DNA of 64,000 nt from Maricaulis sp039978735 (GCF_039978735.1 NZ_JBDWAS010000052.1:1-64000), one strand, 5' to 3'. Numbered from the stretch's first letter, positions 1 through 9,025 are shown. Program-made: numbers and translations. Notes: a model not told the origin generated them from the letters alone.

Positions 1-168
1 GGCGGGCAGAGCGATCTGCGCGCCGATGGCCGCTTCGGCGCCGGCGCAGTCTTCGCCAATGGCGCCATGCTCGGCCTGGAAGTCAGCCTCGCCGGCATCG
101 GTGACGGAGACTTCGAGGCCAATTCGGCGCGGATCAATCTCAGACTCCCGCTGTCGCTGGGCCGCTAG
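1..168 (+). CDS. C-terminal fragment of a possible outer-membrane beta-barrel protein
   Basis: Only the last 55 codons are inside the window, in frame 1, ending at TAG 166-168. The visible residues alternate glycine, small and hydrophobic residues with acidic turns and end in the string LRLPLSLGR. That fits closing strands of a beta-barrel or another repetitive secreted protein. It lacks the usual C-terminal aromatic residue, so the outer-membrane guess is weak. It converges on the sulfatase gene that ends at 285. Function cannot be named from this fragment. Confidence 0.5.
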   Translation, partial: GGQSDLRADGRFGAGAVFANGAMLGLEVSLAGIGDGDFEANSARINLRLPLSLGR

Positions 169-242
169 CGGGGGCACACGGGCCGGGGTGTCGGGAAATC
201 GGAACCATGCACACCTGCGCCATTGGCATGACACAGGGTGCA

Positions 243-271
243 CACAAGAGGGACATAGCGCCCCCCTTGTG
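243..271. terminator. hairpin between convergent genes
   Basis: CACAAGAGGG at 243-252 pairs with CCCCCTTGTG at 262-271, ten pairs with one A-C mismatch and a 9-base loop. It lies between the stop at 168 and the leftward stop at 285. No clear T-run follows on either strand, so this is a weak terminator call. A second inverted repeat, CAGCCGCCG 286-294 with CGGCGGCTG 307-315, overlaps the sulfatase stop codon. Confidence 0.35.
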
Positions 272-284
272 ACCCCGCTCGTGC

Positions 285-2048
285 TCAGCCGCCGTGTGTT
301 TTGCGGCGGCGGCTGAAGACGATCATGCCGATGCCTCCCACCAGGACCAGGGCGATACCGGCCAGCCAGGGCCAGTAGAAGCTGAGCTGGCGGCGGATCG
401 CGTTGCGGAAAATCTGCCGGTGCACGCTGTAGCCCTCTGGCATGGGCAGGACGCCGGCGGTCTCGGCCCAGTCATTATACGATGCGATCATGCGGGCGAG
501 GATAAGAGGCTCGCTATCCCCCAGATCGACGGTCTCGCCGGGGTCGGCCTCGATATCGAACAATTGCCACGCACCACTGCCCCAGGGCGCCAGATTGCGC
601 ACGAGCTTCCAGCGCCCCTGCACGAAGGCGGCATTGCCGGAGACCTCGAACCCGATACTCCTTTCGGCGAAACCCGTGTCTGGCGCTCCGGCCAGCAGGC
701 CGGCCAGCGAGCGTCCGGCAAAGCGGGCCGGGTCGGTGTCGAGCCCGGCAGCGTCGGCGAGGGTGGGGGCGATATCGGCGACACTGGTCGCGGCACCGAC
801 CCGCCCGCCCTGCGCAATGCCCGGTCCGGCTATCACCAGCGGCACGCGCAGCCCGCCTTCCGAGGCGTAGAATTTGAACAGGTTGAACGGCGATGCTGCG
901 GCGAAGGCCCATTCCGGCCCGATGAAGGCGGTCGTGCCCGGCTCGCCCAGCGTCTCGACATCCCAGCTGATGCCGTTGCGGAACATCCAGAAGCGGAAGC
1001 CCGGCTCGCCGACCGGATGGCTGGGTTCGGGACCGTTGTCGGACGTGATGACGATCAGCGTATTGTCCAGCGCGCCGGTCGCGTCGAGATGATCGATCAG
1101 CCGGCCCAGATGCGCGTCCATCGCCTCCAGCATGCCGGCATTCACGGCCATGGAGCGGGTATAGAGGGTGCGTTGCTCGTCGGTGAGACTGTCCCAGGGG
1201 CGCAGCCTGCCGGGTGTTTCCGCCAGCACCGTGTCCGGCGCGACGAGGCCGAGATCGATGGCGCGTTGCAGCCGGTCTTCGCGCAGCGCATCCCAGCCGC
1301 CGGCATAGGTGTCGACATAGGCGTCGGTATAGGCCGGGTCGACCTGCAGCGGGATGTGGATCGCCTGGAAGGCGACATAGGCAAAGAAGGGCCGGCCGTC
1401 CCGCTCCGGCGTATCGAGATAGTCGATCATGCGGTCGACGATGAAGCGCGAGGAGTAGAAGTCCTCCGGCAGCGTTGCCGGTTGCCCGTCCTCGAACCAG
1501 GGCGCGCCGCGATAGTACGGCATGTAGGATTTCTGTTCCCAGTTATCGGCCCCGGAGGCGTCGAGTGCAAAGGAGCGCTCGAACCCCTGGGCGTCCGGCG
1601 TCTCGCCCGCGCCATGGCCCAGATGCCATTTGCCGGTCATCGCCGTGAAATAGCCGGCCTCCTGCAGGCTTTCCGCAATGGTGGCGACCGACGGGTCGAG
1701 CGACAGGCGATAGCCCGGCGCGCCGCGATGTTCCGGCGGGATCACTTCGGGAATGGTGCCGACGCCGGCCCGGTGTGCGTCCAGACCGGTCAGCAGCATG
1801 GCACGCGAGGGGGCGCAAAGCGGTGTCGAACGGTGGGCGGTGAACAGCATGCCGCGCCGGGCGAGGGCGTCGATGGCCGGAGTGCGGGCCTCCCCGCCAT
1901 AGGCGCCGAAATCCATGAAGGCCGCATCGTCCACCACCACGACCAGTATGTTCGGCCGCGTGTCCGCTTCCTGGGCGGGGGCCGTGCCGGGGCTTGCGGC
2001 AAGAAGGCCCAGAACGGCCAGGACGGTGGTGAGGATGTGGCGGGTCAT
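285..2048 (-). CDS. Exported, membrane-anchored type I sulfatase (arylsulfatase family)
   Basis: Predicted sulfate-ester hydrolase of the alkaline-phosphatase superfamily, 587 residues. A Sec signal peptide (possible cut after APAQ, about residue 26) is followed by NILVVVVDD with metal-binding D40/D41. The sulfatase signature CAPSR is at 78-82, where C78 is the residue an FGE would convert to formylglycine. SDNGP lies in the middle of the protein, another metal-site motif. The C-terminus has a hydrophobic helix followed by SRRRK, so the enzyme is probably tethered to the inner membrane facing the periplasm. The gene starts 2 bases after the GST-like gene stops, as the last gene of a four-gene leftward operon. 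An FGE gene lies at 9022 on the other strand. The substrate is not predictable. Confidence 0.93.
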   Translation of the reverse strand: MTRHILTTVLAVLGLLAASPGTAPAQEADTRPNILVVVVDDAAFMDFGAYGGEARTPAIDALARRGMLFTAHRSTPLCAPSRAMLLTGLDAHRAGVGTIPEVIPPEHRGAPGYRLSLDPSVATIAESLQEAGYFTAMTGKWHLGHGAGETPDAQGFERSFALDASGADNWEQKSYMPYYRGAPWFEDGQPATLPEDFYSSRFIVDRMIDYLDTPERDGRPFFAYVAFQAIHIPLQVDPAYTDAYVDTYAGGWDALREDRLQRAIDLGLVAPDTVLAETPGRLRPWDSLTDEQRTLYTRSMAVNAGMLEAMDAHLGRLIDHLDATGALDNTLIVITSDNGPEPSHPVGEPGFRFWMFRNGISWDVETLGEPGTTAFIGPEWAFAAASPFNLFKFYASEGGLRVPLVIAGPGIAQGGRVGAATSVADIAPTLADAAGLDTDPARFAGRSLAGLLAGAPDTGFAERSIGFEVSGNAAFVQGRWKLVRNLAPWGSGAWQLFDIEADPGETVDLGDSEPLILARMIASYNDWAETAGVLPMPEGYSVHRQIFRNAIRRQLSFYWPWLAGIALVLVGGIGMIVFSRRRKTHGG

Positions 2049-2050
2049 GA

Positions 2051-3205
2051 TCAGTCGCTCTCCCAGACCTCGACATTGCCTTTCCGGGCAATGCGGCGGT
2101 CGATCTTCGCGTCGAACAGGGGTGTCAGCCCGGCGGCCTCGAACCAGCCGGCAGCGCGCTGGCGCGGCCCGTCATCGAGGGCGGCCAGCGCGTCCCGCAG
2201 TCTTTGCAGCAGGTAGACGCGGTAGGGCGAGACGCCGGAGGTGAAGTCGATACCGTAACAGCGTGCTGTCGTGGTGCCGACGGCCCGCTTGTGCGGCTTG
2301 TCGAGCAGGCGCGAACCGGCGCCGCCGGTCTGCTCGGATGCCCAGCGATTGAAGGCGTCGACCTGATCGGTGATCTCCGGCAGGAGCTCGCCGGCCAGAA
2401 CCTGCCCGATCGCCAGCAGCGTGTCCGGCACCGCATCGTCCGGCAGGAAGCCGTGATGCGGATAGCTGGGATATTCCAGGATATCCAGATTGGGCGCACC
2501 AACGCGCTCGGTCCATCGGAACACGCGGGGTGCGCGCTGCTTCATCTCGAAGGCGGGCACCGGATCGCGTCCGAGATGGGCAAAGAGCGGACCGTAAAGC
2601 CCGTAATCGCCCAGGCTCGGCCAGGCGCCGAACAGGCAGGGATGGTGCGCCAGATGGGCCTGGAAGGCGTCGAGCAGCCGGTGATAACTGGCCTCGATGT
2701 GCTCAATGCTGTCGGGATTGACGCCGAGAATGCCGAGATAGCCCGACAGCTTGCCCATCATGGGGCGGGCGAGGGCGTCGGCCTCGTCGGCGGGGCTCTC
2801 CGGTGCGATGCCGTGAATGAAACCGGCGGCGATGAACGGGTCCTGCCGGTCCAGATAGCTCCAGCGGTAATGCATCGCCATGCGGATCAGGCCTTCGCTG
2901 CCCGCCAGGTTGAAAAAGTGCGACAGCACGCGCTGCACCGGTCCGGGTGGATGACAGCTCAGGCGCGGCGTCGCGTGGGTTTCCAGCCAGCCGATAATGT
3001 CGTCGGAATCCTGGACGATCGTGCCGTCAGGCGTTTCCAGTACCGGCAGGACGAAACGCCCGATCGCCGGGAAGATGCGCTCGCCATAGCCCGGATGCGC
3101 GCTGGAATACTCCTCGAAGGCAATGCCCTGCTTGCGCAGATATGCGCGGGCCTTGCCGGAAAAGTAGGAGGCCGGCACGCCGTAAAGTGTAAGGGGGGCG
3201 CTCAT
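2051..3205 (-). CDS. Glutathione S-transferase-like protein with C-terminal extension
   Basis: 384 residues. The first about 80 residues fit a GST thioredoxin-like domain (MSAPLTLYGVPASYFSGKAR, with a cis-proline-like VLPVLETPDG and then the QDSDDI region that usually holds the glutathione gamma-glutamyl group). A helical GST_C-like part follows to about residue 240. About 140 extra residues remain, making it longer than a typical GST of 200-230. No signal peptide is seen, so it should be cytoplasmic. The start overlaps the TetR stop by four bases (ATGA), showing translational coupling. A role in conjugating or isomerising the same compound the sulfatases act on is only inference. Confidence 0.8.
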   Translation of the reverse strand: MSAPLTLYGVPASYFSGKARAYLRKQGIAFEEYSSAHPGYGERIFPAIGRFVLPVLETPDGTIVQDSDDIIGWLETHATPRLSCHPPGPVQRVLSHFFNLAGSEGLIRMAMHYRWSYLDRQDPFIAAGFIHGIAPESPADEADALARPMMGKLSGYLGILGVNPDSIEHIEASYHRLLDAFQAHLAHHPCLFGAWPSLGDYGLYGPLFAHLGRDPVPAFEMKQRAPRVFRWTERVGAPNLDILEYPSYPHHGFLPDDAVPDTLLAIGQVLAGELLPEITDQVDAFNRWASEQTGGAGSRLLDKPHKRAVGTTTARCYGIDFTSGVSPYRVYLLQRLRDALAALDDGPRQRAAGWFEAAGLTPLFDAKIDRRIARKGNVEVWESD

Positions 3206-3822
3206 CGCACCCCGCCTTCATCCTCGACCGGTGGAATGCGGTCCAGCGTGTCGAGGATGGCGCAGGCCGACATCTCCATCACGCGGGCGGCCCCGGCCCG
3301 GGTGAGATCCAGATCGAAGCGAAGGCGGCGCCAATAGCCGAAGCCGGTGACGGAGGTGAGGGCATCGAAGAGCTCGGTCGACAGCGCGCCGTCCGGATTG
3401 ATGGCGATCTCCAGGCGCTCGCGCTCCTTGGCGATCAGGAAGTGGTAGTCGTCCTCGAAGGTCTCGTAGCGGCCGCGATAATCCTCGGCGGCCAGGCGAT
3501 AGGGCTCCATCTCGCCGAACATCGACACCCGGTTGGCCACGAGGCGTTTCAGGCGCTCCATCCGGTCGGCCGTGTTGAGATCCAGCACGGCGCGCGGCAG
3601 GAATTCGGCGCGCACGGCCGCGGAGAGTTCCTGATAGAGCGCTTCCATGTCCTCGAAACAGCGGAAGACGGTGCGCACGCTGACCCCGGCGCGTTCGGCG
3701 ACGGACTGGGCGCCGGGTTCGTTCACCCCTTCACGGACGAATTCCAGGAAGGCGCGCGTGATCTTTTCGCGGCTGGCATTGCGCCGGGCATGACGTCCGT
3801 CGGTGGGAGCGGGACGGGTCAT
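3202..3822 (-). CDS. TetR-family transcriptional regulator
   Basis: 206 residues beginning MTRPAPTDGR. Residues about 20-65 hold the TetR helix-turn-helix: ITRAFLEF, then QSVAERAGVSVRTVFRCFED. The C-terminal helical part would bind ligand and dimerise. The start at 3822 is chosen because it makes an ATGA overlap with the stop of the upstream membrane-protein gene; an in-frame start 9 codons earlier (3849) is possible. As second gene of the leftward operon it probably controls the divergent promoter region 4212-4319 and thus both sulfatase arms (inference). The effector is unknown. Confidence 0.88.
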   Translation of the reverse strand: MTRPAPTDGRHARRNASREKITRAFLEFVREGVNEPGAQSVAERAGVSVRTVFRCFEDMEALYQELSAAVRAEFLPRAVLDLNTADRMERLKRLVANRVSMFGEMEPYRLAAEDYRGRYETFEDDYHFLIAKERERLEIAINPDGALSTELFDALTSVTGFGYWRRLRFDLDLTRAGAARVMEMSACAILDTLDRIPPVEDEGGVR

Positions 3823-4211
3823 GCGGCCGCCCCGGCCGGGCGCAGCCACAGACGGGCGGGCATCATCAGGGCGAAGAGGAAGAGACCCGGCACGAGGGCG
3901 GAGGCGTGCGCCATGGCGCCGTCATCCAGCACCAGTCCGAGAAGGCGTCCCACGATCACGAGACCGGCCCAGGCGAGCGGAATGTCCAGACGCCGGCCAT
4001 CGCCCGCCAGCGCGGCGCGCAGGGCAAGAAGCCCGATCAGTCCGAGCGAGGCGGCGACATCGCCGCGCATGAAGTTGAGGCCCAGCGCCTCGGGGCTTTC
4101 CAGCCCGACATGGGGCATCAGCCGCATCGGCACCAGCAGGGCCAGAAGGCCCAGAAAGACAAGACCGGCGCCGGCCAGGCCGGTCGTCGCACGAAGAATG
4201 GGTTGCAGCAT
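3819..4211 (-). CDS. Small four-helix membrane protein of unknown function
   Basis: 130 residues, mostly four hydrophobic segments (for example GLVFLGLLALLVPM and LVPGLFLFALMM). The loop GLESPEALGLNFMRGD recalls DUF4345-like membrane proteins, but I cannot confirm that. The start at 4211 is preferred because GGGAG at 4221-4225 sits 9 bases upstream; ATGs at 4220 and 4262 are also in frame. It is the first gene of the leftward operon and overlaps the TetR gene by four bases. No function is assigned. Confidence 0.7.
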   Translation of the reverse strand: MLQPILRATTGLAGAGLVFLGLLALLVPMRLMPHVGLESPEALGLNFMRGDVAASLGLIGLLALRAALAGDGRRLDIPLAWAGLVIVGRLLGLVLDDGAMAHASALVPGLFLFALMMPARLWLRPAGAAA

Positions 4212-4241
4212 GCCAGGCATCTCCCGCTCGAACGCAAACAA

Positions 4242-4270
4242 TTGACACGCACAATGCCACAATCTAGCGT
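4242..4270 (+). promoter_or_regulatory. Sigma-70-like promoter for the rightward sulfatase/FGE operon
   Basis: TTGACA at 4242-4247, a 17-base spacer and TAGCGT at 4265-4270 lie about 50 bases before the GST start at 4320. A direct repeat, CACAAT at 4250-4255 and 4258-4263, fills the spacer and could be part of a regulator site. This is the shared 108-base gap between the two divergent arms, the natural place for the TetR protein to bind. Confidence 0.5.
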
Positions 4271-4319
4271 CACGTCAAATCGCCTGCTGGAGCAGGACGA
4301 AATTCCGGGGAGGACCGCG

Positions 4320-5021
4320 ATGATCGATCTCTACACAGCGCCGACGCCGAACGGCTGGAAAGTGTCGGTCATGCTCGAGGAGACGGGGCTGCCCTATGAG
4401 GTGCACCCGGTCGATCTGATGAAGGGCCAGCAGAAGACCCCGGAATTCCTCGCCCTCAATCCGAACGGCCGCATCCCGGTCATCGTCGATCGCGAGGCCG
4501 ATCTGACGATCTTCGAATCCGGCGCCATCCTGATCTATCTGGCCGAAAAATCCGGCCGCTTCATGCCGTCGGACACGAAACAGCGCATGGCCGTGCTGCA
4601 ATGGCTGATGTTCCAGATGGGCGGGCTGGGCCCGATGATGGGCCAGGCGAATGTCTTCTACCGCTACATGCCGGAGAAGATCGAAGCGGCCATCCAGCGC
4701 TACCAGGCCGAGACGGCGCGCCTGTTCGGTGTGCTCGACGGCCAGCTGGCGCAGAACGAGTATCTGGCCGGGGATTACTCCATCGCCGATATCGCCAACT
4801 GGTGCTGGGCGCGCACGGCCTTCTGGTCAGGCGTCGACCGCGAGCCCTTCCCCCATCTCAATCGCTGGATCGCCCAGATCGAGGACCGGCCCGCCGCGCA
4901 GGCAGGGATCAAGGTGCCGGTCGATATCTCCGAACTGCTGGGCGGCAGCGAGGCGAAGAACAAGGCCGAGACCTTCGTGCGCGGTGCACGCACCATCGTG
5001 ACAACGGGCAAGGACGACTGA
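4320..5021 (+). CDS. Glutathione S-transferase, Nu-class/YfcG-like
   Basis: 233 residues. The N-terminus MIDLYTAPTPNGWKVSVMLE followed by LNPNGRIPVIVD and FESGAILIYLAEK is the pattern of YfcG/YghU-type GSTs, in which an Asn/Thr region near the N-terminus replaces the usual catalytic Tyr or Ser. These enzymes often act as disulfide-bond reductases or peroxidases in the cytoplasm. The start ATG at 4320 follows GGGGAGGA. It is the first gene of a rightward operon (GST, sulfatase, isomerase-like, hydrolase, FGE), with one base between its stop and the sulfatase ATG. It is a different subclass from the GST-like protein of the leftward arm. Confidence 0.92.
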   Translation: MIDLYTAPTPNGWKVSVMLEETGLPYEVHPVDLMKGQQKTPEFLALNPNGRIPVIVDREADLTIFESGAILIYLAEKSGRFMPSDTKQRMAVLQWLMFQMGGLGPMMGQANVFYRYMPEKIEAAIQRYQAETARLFGVLDGQLAQNEYLAGDYSIADIANWCWARTAFWSGVDREPFPHLNRWIAQIEDRPAAQAGIKVPVDISELLGGSEAKNKAETFVRGARTIVTTGKDD

Positions 5022-5022
5022 G

Positions 5023-6666
5023 ATGCGCTGGCTTTTGATCCTTGGCGGTATCGTCGTTCTTCTGGCTGGCGCGCTGGCGCTGGCCTGGCCTCACCGGATT
5101 GCGCTGCCGGGCATGCTCGACCGCTGGCGCGATCCGATCGGCGAGACGCAACAGGTCGTCTGGGACCAGGGGCCGCAGACGGCCGATACCGCCCCGGGCG
5201 AGCGGTCGCCGAATGTCATCGTCATCCTGGTCGACGATCTGGGCATCAATGACATCACCACATTCGGCGGCGGGCTGGCCGCCGGCGATGTGCCGACGCC
5301 GAATATCGACGCCATCGCCGCCAATGGTGCGGTCTTCGTCAACGGCTATGCCGGCAATGCCACCTGCGCCCCCTCGCGCGCGGCGATCATGACCGGCCGC
5401 TATGCCACGCGGTTCGGCTTCGAATTCACACCGGCGCCGGTTGCCTTCCACCGCCTGATCGGCTCGTTCGACTATGGCCCGCGCGAGGCGATCTTCCATG
5501 AGGACCGGGTTGCCGAAGCGATCCCGACCGACCAGCAGGGCCTGCCGCCGGAAGAGATCACCATGGCGGAAATCCTGCGCGACAGCGGCTACCGCACCCT
5601 GTTCATCGGCAAATGGCATCTGGGTGCCGCAGAACCCTTCCAGCCGCAAAACCAGGGCTTCGACGAATGGGTCGGCTTCTATCCCGGCGCCGCGCTCTTC
5701 CTGCCGCCGGACCATCCTGACGCGGTCAATCTGCGCCAGGATTTCGATCCGATCGATCCCTTCCTCTGGGCCAATCTGAATTACGCCGTGCGCTGGAACG
5801 GTTCGCAGCGCTTTGCGCCGGACGGCTACATGACCGACTATTTCGCCGATCAGACGGTCAATGCCATCCAGGCCAACCGCAACCGGCCCTTCTTTCTCTA
5901 TCTTGCCCTCAACGCCCCGCACACGCCGCTGCAGGCGCTGCGTTCGGACGTCGAGGCGCTGGCGCATGTCGAGGATGAGCGGCTGCGCATCTATGCCGCC
6001 ATGATCCGGGCGATCGACCGGGCCGTGGGCCGGGTGCGCGAGACCCTGGCGGAGGAGGGGCTGGCGGAGAATACGATCATCGTCTTCTCCTCCGATAATG
6101 GCGCACCGGGCTATATCGGCTTTCCCGATCTCAACGCGCCTTATCGTGGCTGGAAGGCGACCTTCTTCGAGGGTGGTATCCGTGTGCCCATGCTGGTGGA
6201 ATGGCCGGCGCGGGTGACGCCGGGCACCGTCATCGAGGCGCCCGCCGCCCATGTCGATCTCTTCACCACGGCGGCGCGCGCCGCCGGGGCCGACCTGCCG
6301 GGCGACCGGACGATTGACGGTATCGACCTGATCGATGTCGCTACGGGCGGTCCGGCACCCGATCGCGCCCTGTTCTGGCGGTCCGGCCATTATCGCGTGC
6401 TCATGCACGAGGGCTGGAAGCTGCAGGTCTCCGAACATCCGCAACGCACCTGGCTGTTCAACCTGGCCGAGGACCCGACCGAGCAGACCGATCTGGCCGA
6501 CGCCGAGCCGGCGCGCCTGGCTGCGATGATGGCCCGGCTGGAAGCACTCGACGCCGAACAGGCCGAACCGATCTGGCCCAGCCTCGTCGAGCCGCCCGTC
6601 TTCATCGACCGGCACCTGCTGGAGCCGCGCACGGCGGACGACGAATATGTCCACTGGCCCAATTGA
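5023..6666 (+). CDS. Membrane-anchored type I sulfatase (arylsulfatase family)
   Basis: 547 residues. An N-terminal hydrophobic helix (residues 4-22) without an obvious cleavage site suggests a signal anchor with the catalytic domain in the periplasm. NVIVILVDD places metal ligands at D71/D72; CAPSR at 115-119 makes C115 the expected formylglycine site. GKWHLG and SSDNG follow in family order. The first sulfatase is tethered at its C-terminus; this one is tethered at its N-terminus. The gene sits one base after the GST gene and shortly before the isomerase-like gene. The FGE four genes downstream is the likely maturase. Confidence 0.94.
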   Translation: MRWLLILGGIVVLLAGALALAWPHRIALPGMLDRWRDPIGETQQVVWDQGPQTADTAPGERSPNVIVILVDDLGINDITTFGGGLAAGDVPTPNIDAIAANGAVFVNGYAGNATCAPSRAAIMTGRYATRFGFEFTPAPVAFHRLIGSFDYGPREAIFHEDRVAEAIPTDQQGLPPEEITMAEILRDSGYRTLFIGKWHLGAAEPFQPQNQGFDEWVGFYPGAALFLPPDHPDAVNLRQDFDPIDPFLWANLNYAVRWNGSQRFAPDGYMTDYFADQTVNAIQANRNRPFFLYLALNAPHTPLQALRSDVEALAHVEDERLRIYAAMIRAIDRAVGRVRETLAEEGLAENTIIVFSSDNGAPGYIGFPDLNAPYRGWKATFFEGGIRVPMLVEWPARVTPGTVIEAPAAHVDLFTTAARAAGADLPGDRTIDGIDLIDVATGGPAPDRALFWRSGHYRVLMHEGWKLQVSEHPQRTWLFNLAEDPTEQTDLADAEPARLAAMMARLEALDAEQAEPIWPSLVEPPVFIDRHLLEPRTADDEYVHWPN

Positions 6667-6674
6667 GGACCGGC

Positions 6675-7940
6675 ATGCGTAACTGGCTCAAACGTCTCGT
6701 CTATCGCCGGATCACCAGCCTGAAGCGGCGCGATGCGGCCCGCCTGTCGGCCCGGCGCCAACGGCAGGCCCGGGGCGCGCGCCGGCAATTCCTCTACTTC
6801 CACCGCTTCGGCGATCCGGCCAGCGTGCTGATGCCGGGCCTGGTGCGCGCGCTCGCCGAGCGCTTCGAGGCCGACATTGTCTGCCATCTCGTCGGCCTGC
6901 CCGAAGCCGCCGTGGCGCCGGAGCCGGACCAGCTCGACGCCTTCGCCCTCGCCGACAGCGTCCGGCTGGCGCAGCGTCTGGGCCTGGATGTGCCAAGCCT
7001 GGCAACTCCGCCAACGGCCGAGCGGATCGCGGCGGCCGAAGCGGCGGCGGCTGAAAGTCTGGGTGCTCCCGATGCGCTGGAGCGGATTGCTGCCATCGAT
7101 ACGGCCCTGTGGAGCGGCAGGGATCTGCCGCCGGGCGGGGGCCGGGCCGCGGCGGCCCGTCAGGCCGGCGAGGCGCTGCGCGACCGGCTTGGGCATTTCC
7201 AGTCGGCGACGCTGTGGTATGAGGGCGAATGGTACTGGGCGGCCGACCGGCTGCACCATCTCGAGGCGCGGCTGATCGGCGAGACAGGTGATGCGGGCCT
7301 CACCCCGCAAATCCCGGTACTGCATGAAAGTGGCCGCACGGGCGATTGCGGTGGTGCGCGGCTGACCTTCTTTCCCTCCCTGCGCAGCCCCTACACCTAT
7401 CTTGCGGCCGAGCGCGTGTTCGCGCTGGCGCGGCGCTGGAATGTCGAGGTCGATATCCACTTCGTCCTGCCCATGGTGATGCGCAGCCTGCCGGTGCCGC
7501 GCCGCAAGGGCGTCTATTTCCTCAAGGATTGCGCCCGCGAGGCTCAGCGGCTCGGCCTGCCCTTCGGCGATATCTCCGATCCGCTGGGACGGCCGACCGA
7601 GCGCGGCCTGGCCGTGCTGCATCGCGCGATCGGGCAGGGCAAGGGCGAGGCCTTCCTGCTGAGCTTCCTGCGCGGGGCCTGGTCGGAAGGGCTCGATGGC
7701 GGCAGCGATCGCGGCCTGCGGATCATGGCCGAACGCGCGGGGCTGGACCGCACCGATGTCGATGCCGCCCTGGCGGACGAGAGCTGGCGGGCGGTCGCCG
7801 AGCGTCACCGTACCGAACTGGCCGGTCTCGGCCTGTGGGGCGTGCCCAGCTACCGGGTCGGCGATTGCGCCGTCTGGGGCCAGGACCGGCTCTGGGTGGT
7901 CGAGGACGCGCTTCAACACATGGCGGAGCACAGCACATGA
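6675..7940 (+). CDS. Tandem DsbA-like / 2-hydroxychromene-2-carboxylate isomerase-like protein
   Basis: 421 residues. The C-terminal half fits the DsbA/kappa-GST fold of 2-hydroxychromene-2-carboxylate isomerase: FFPSLRSPYTYLA has SPYT in the place of a redox CxxC, and WGVPSYRVGD is the cis-Pro loop. The N-terminal half (about residues 38-200, starting at FLYFHRFGDPAS) looks like a second, more degenerate copy of the fold. There is no CxxC in either, so glutathione-dependent isomerisation is likelier than thiol oxidation. No signal peptide is seen. The start ATG 6675 follows GAGGA; the upstream in-frame TTG 6663 lies inside the sulfatase gene. It overlaps the next gene by ATGA. Confidence 0.78.
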   Translation: MRNWLKRLVYRRITSLKRRDAARLSARRQRQARGARRQFLYFHRFGDPASVLMPGLVRALAERFEADIVCHLVGLPEAAVAPEPDQLDAFALADSVRLAQRLGLDVPSLATPPTAERIAAAEAAAAESLGAPDALERIAAIDTALWSGRDLPPGGGRAAAARQAGEALRDRLGHFQSATLWYEGEWYWAADRLHHLEARLIGETGDAGLTPQIPVLHESGRTGDCGGARLTFFPSLRSPYTYLAAERVFALARRWNVEVDIHFVLPMVMRSLPVPRRKGVYFLKDCAREAQRLGLPFGDISDPLGRPTERGLAVLHRAIGQGKGEAFLLSFLRGAWSEGLDGGSDRGLRIMAERAGLDRTDVDAALADESWRAVAERHRTELAGLGLWGVPSYRVGDCAVWGQDRLWVVEDALQHMAEHST

Positions 7941-9025
7941 AACGTCTGATCCTTGTCGCGGCGGTGGTTCTGGGTGTGCTGGCGCTGCTGGCCGTGTCGG
8001 CGAAGGCCTTTCTGCCCGGCCTGGGCGAGCGCGCCTTTGCCCGGCAGGTCTCCGAACGCGTGGGCCGCGACCGGCTGGGCGAATTGCCCGACGGGCTGCA
8101 TGTGATGTTCTGCGGCACCGGCTCGCCGCTGCCCGATCCGACGCGGGCGCAGGCCTGTGTCGCGGTGATCGCGGGCGAGCGGGTCTTCGTGGTCGACAGC
8201 GGCTCGGGATCGGTGGCGAACCTGCTCCTGTCCGGCCTGCCGGCCGGCGCGATCGAGGCGGCCTTCCTCACCCATTTCCACTCCGACCATCTCAGCGATC
8301 TGGGCGATCTGGGCCTGCAGCGCTGGATCGGCCGCGCCGCCGAAGCGCCGCTGCCGGTGCACGGTCCGCCGGGAGTCGAGGCCGTGGTCGACGGGTTCAA
8401 CGCCGCCTATGCGCTCGACAGCACCTATCGCACCGGCCATCACGGCGCCGCCATCGCCCCGCCTGCCGGACGCGGTCTGGTGGCCCGGGTTTTCGAACCC
8501 GGCGACGGCTCGGTACCCGTCACGGTTTATGAAGAGGCCGGTCTGGTCGTGCGCGCCGTGCGGGTCGATCATGCACCGGCCGATCCGGCCGTGGCCTACC
8601 GGTTCGATTATGCCGGCCGCTCGCTGGTGATCAGCGGCGATCTGCATGCCGGGCGCTCGCCGGGCTTTGCGGTCCTGGCCGAAGGCGCCGACGTGCTGAT
8701 CGTCGAGGCGCTGGAGCCGCGCATGGTGGCACCGATCACCCGGGCCGCATCGGATCGCGGGCTGGATAATCTGGCGACGATCACGGTGGATATTCTCGAT
8801 TATCACACCACGCCGGCCGGCGCCGCCGAGGCCGCGACTGCCAGCGGCACGCGCGCCCTCGTGCTGACCCATGTCGTGCCGCCGGTGCCGTCGCGGCTGA
8901 TGGAGCCGGCCTTCCTGCGCGAGGCGCGGGCGCGGTTCGACGGGCCGGTGCGCCTGGCCCGCGATGGCGATGTGATCCAGCTGCCTGCCGGGTCGGATGC
9001 GGTGGAGTTTGCGCATTGGCTATGA
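7937..9025 (+). CDS. Exported metallo-beta-lactamase-fold hydrolase
   Basis: 362 residues. A hydrophobic N-terminus (residues 3-24) acts as signal peptide or anchor. The MBL zinc motif HFHSDH is at 113-118, preceded by VVDSGSGS. VISGDLHAG and LTHVVPP further on supply later metal ligands. The overall pattern resembles RNase Z/arylsulfatase-like MBL proteins, a group that includes alkylsulfatase-like and aryl-ester hydrolases, so a role on sulfate or other esters in the periplasm is possible but unproven. Start and stop both overlap neighbours by four bases, so it is tightly coupled within the sulfatase/FGE operon. Confidence 0.85.
   Translation: MKRLILVAAVVLGVLALLAVSAKAFLPGLGERAFARQVSERVGRDRLGELPDGLHVMFCGTGSPLPDPTRAQACVAVIAGERVFVVDSGSGSVANLLLSGLPAGAIEAAFLTHFHSDHLSDLGDLGLQRWIGRAAEAPLPVHGPPGVEAVVDGFNAAYALDSTYRTGHHGAAIAPPAGRGLVARVFEPGDGSVPVTVYEEAGLVVRAVRVDHAPADPAVAYRFDYAGRSLVISGDLHAGRSPGFAVLAEGADVLIVEALEPRMVAPITRAASDRGLDNLATITVDILDYHTTPAGAAEAATASGTRALVLTHVVPPVPSRLMEPAFLREARARFDGPVRLARDGDVIQLPAGSDAVEFAHWL

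Noticed and set aside
294..2216. A 640-codon plus-strand open frame opposite the first sulfatase
   Set aside because: It is the reverse of a clear sulfatase with all catalytic motifs; similar long shadow frames oppose most genes here because of the high GC.
4909..6654. A 581-codon minus-strand open frame opposite the second sulfatase
   Set aside because: The sense strand has CAPSR, GKWHLG and SSDNG in order; the antisense frame has no domain.
6675..7940. DsbA-like protein considered as an oxidase partner for FGE
   Set aside because: No CxxC in either domain and no signal peptide, so it cannot act as a periplasmic thiol oxidase.
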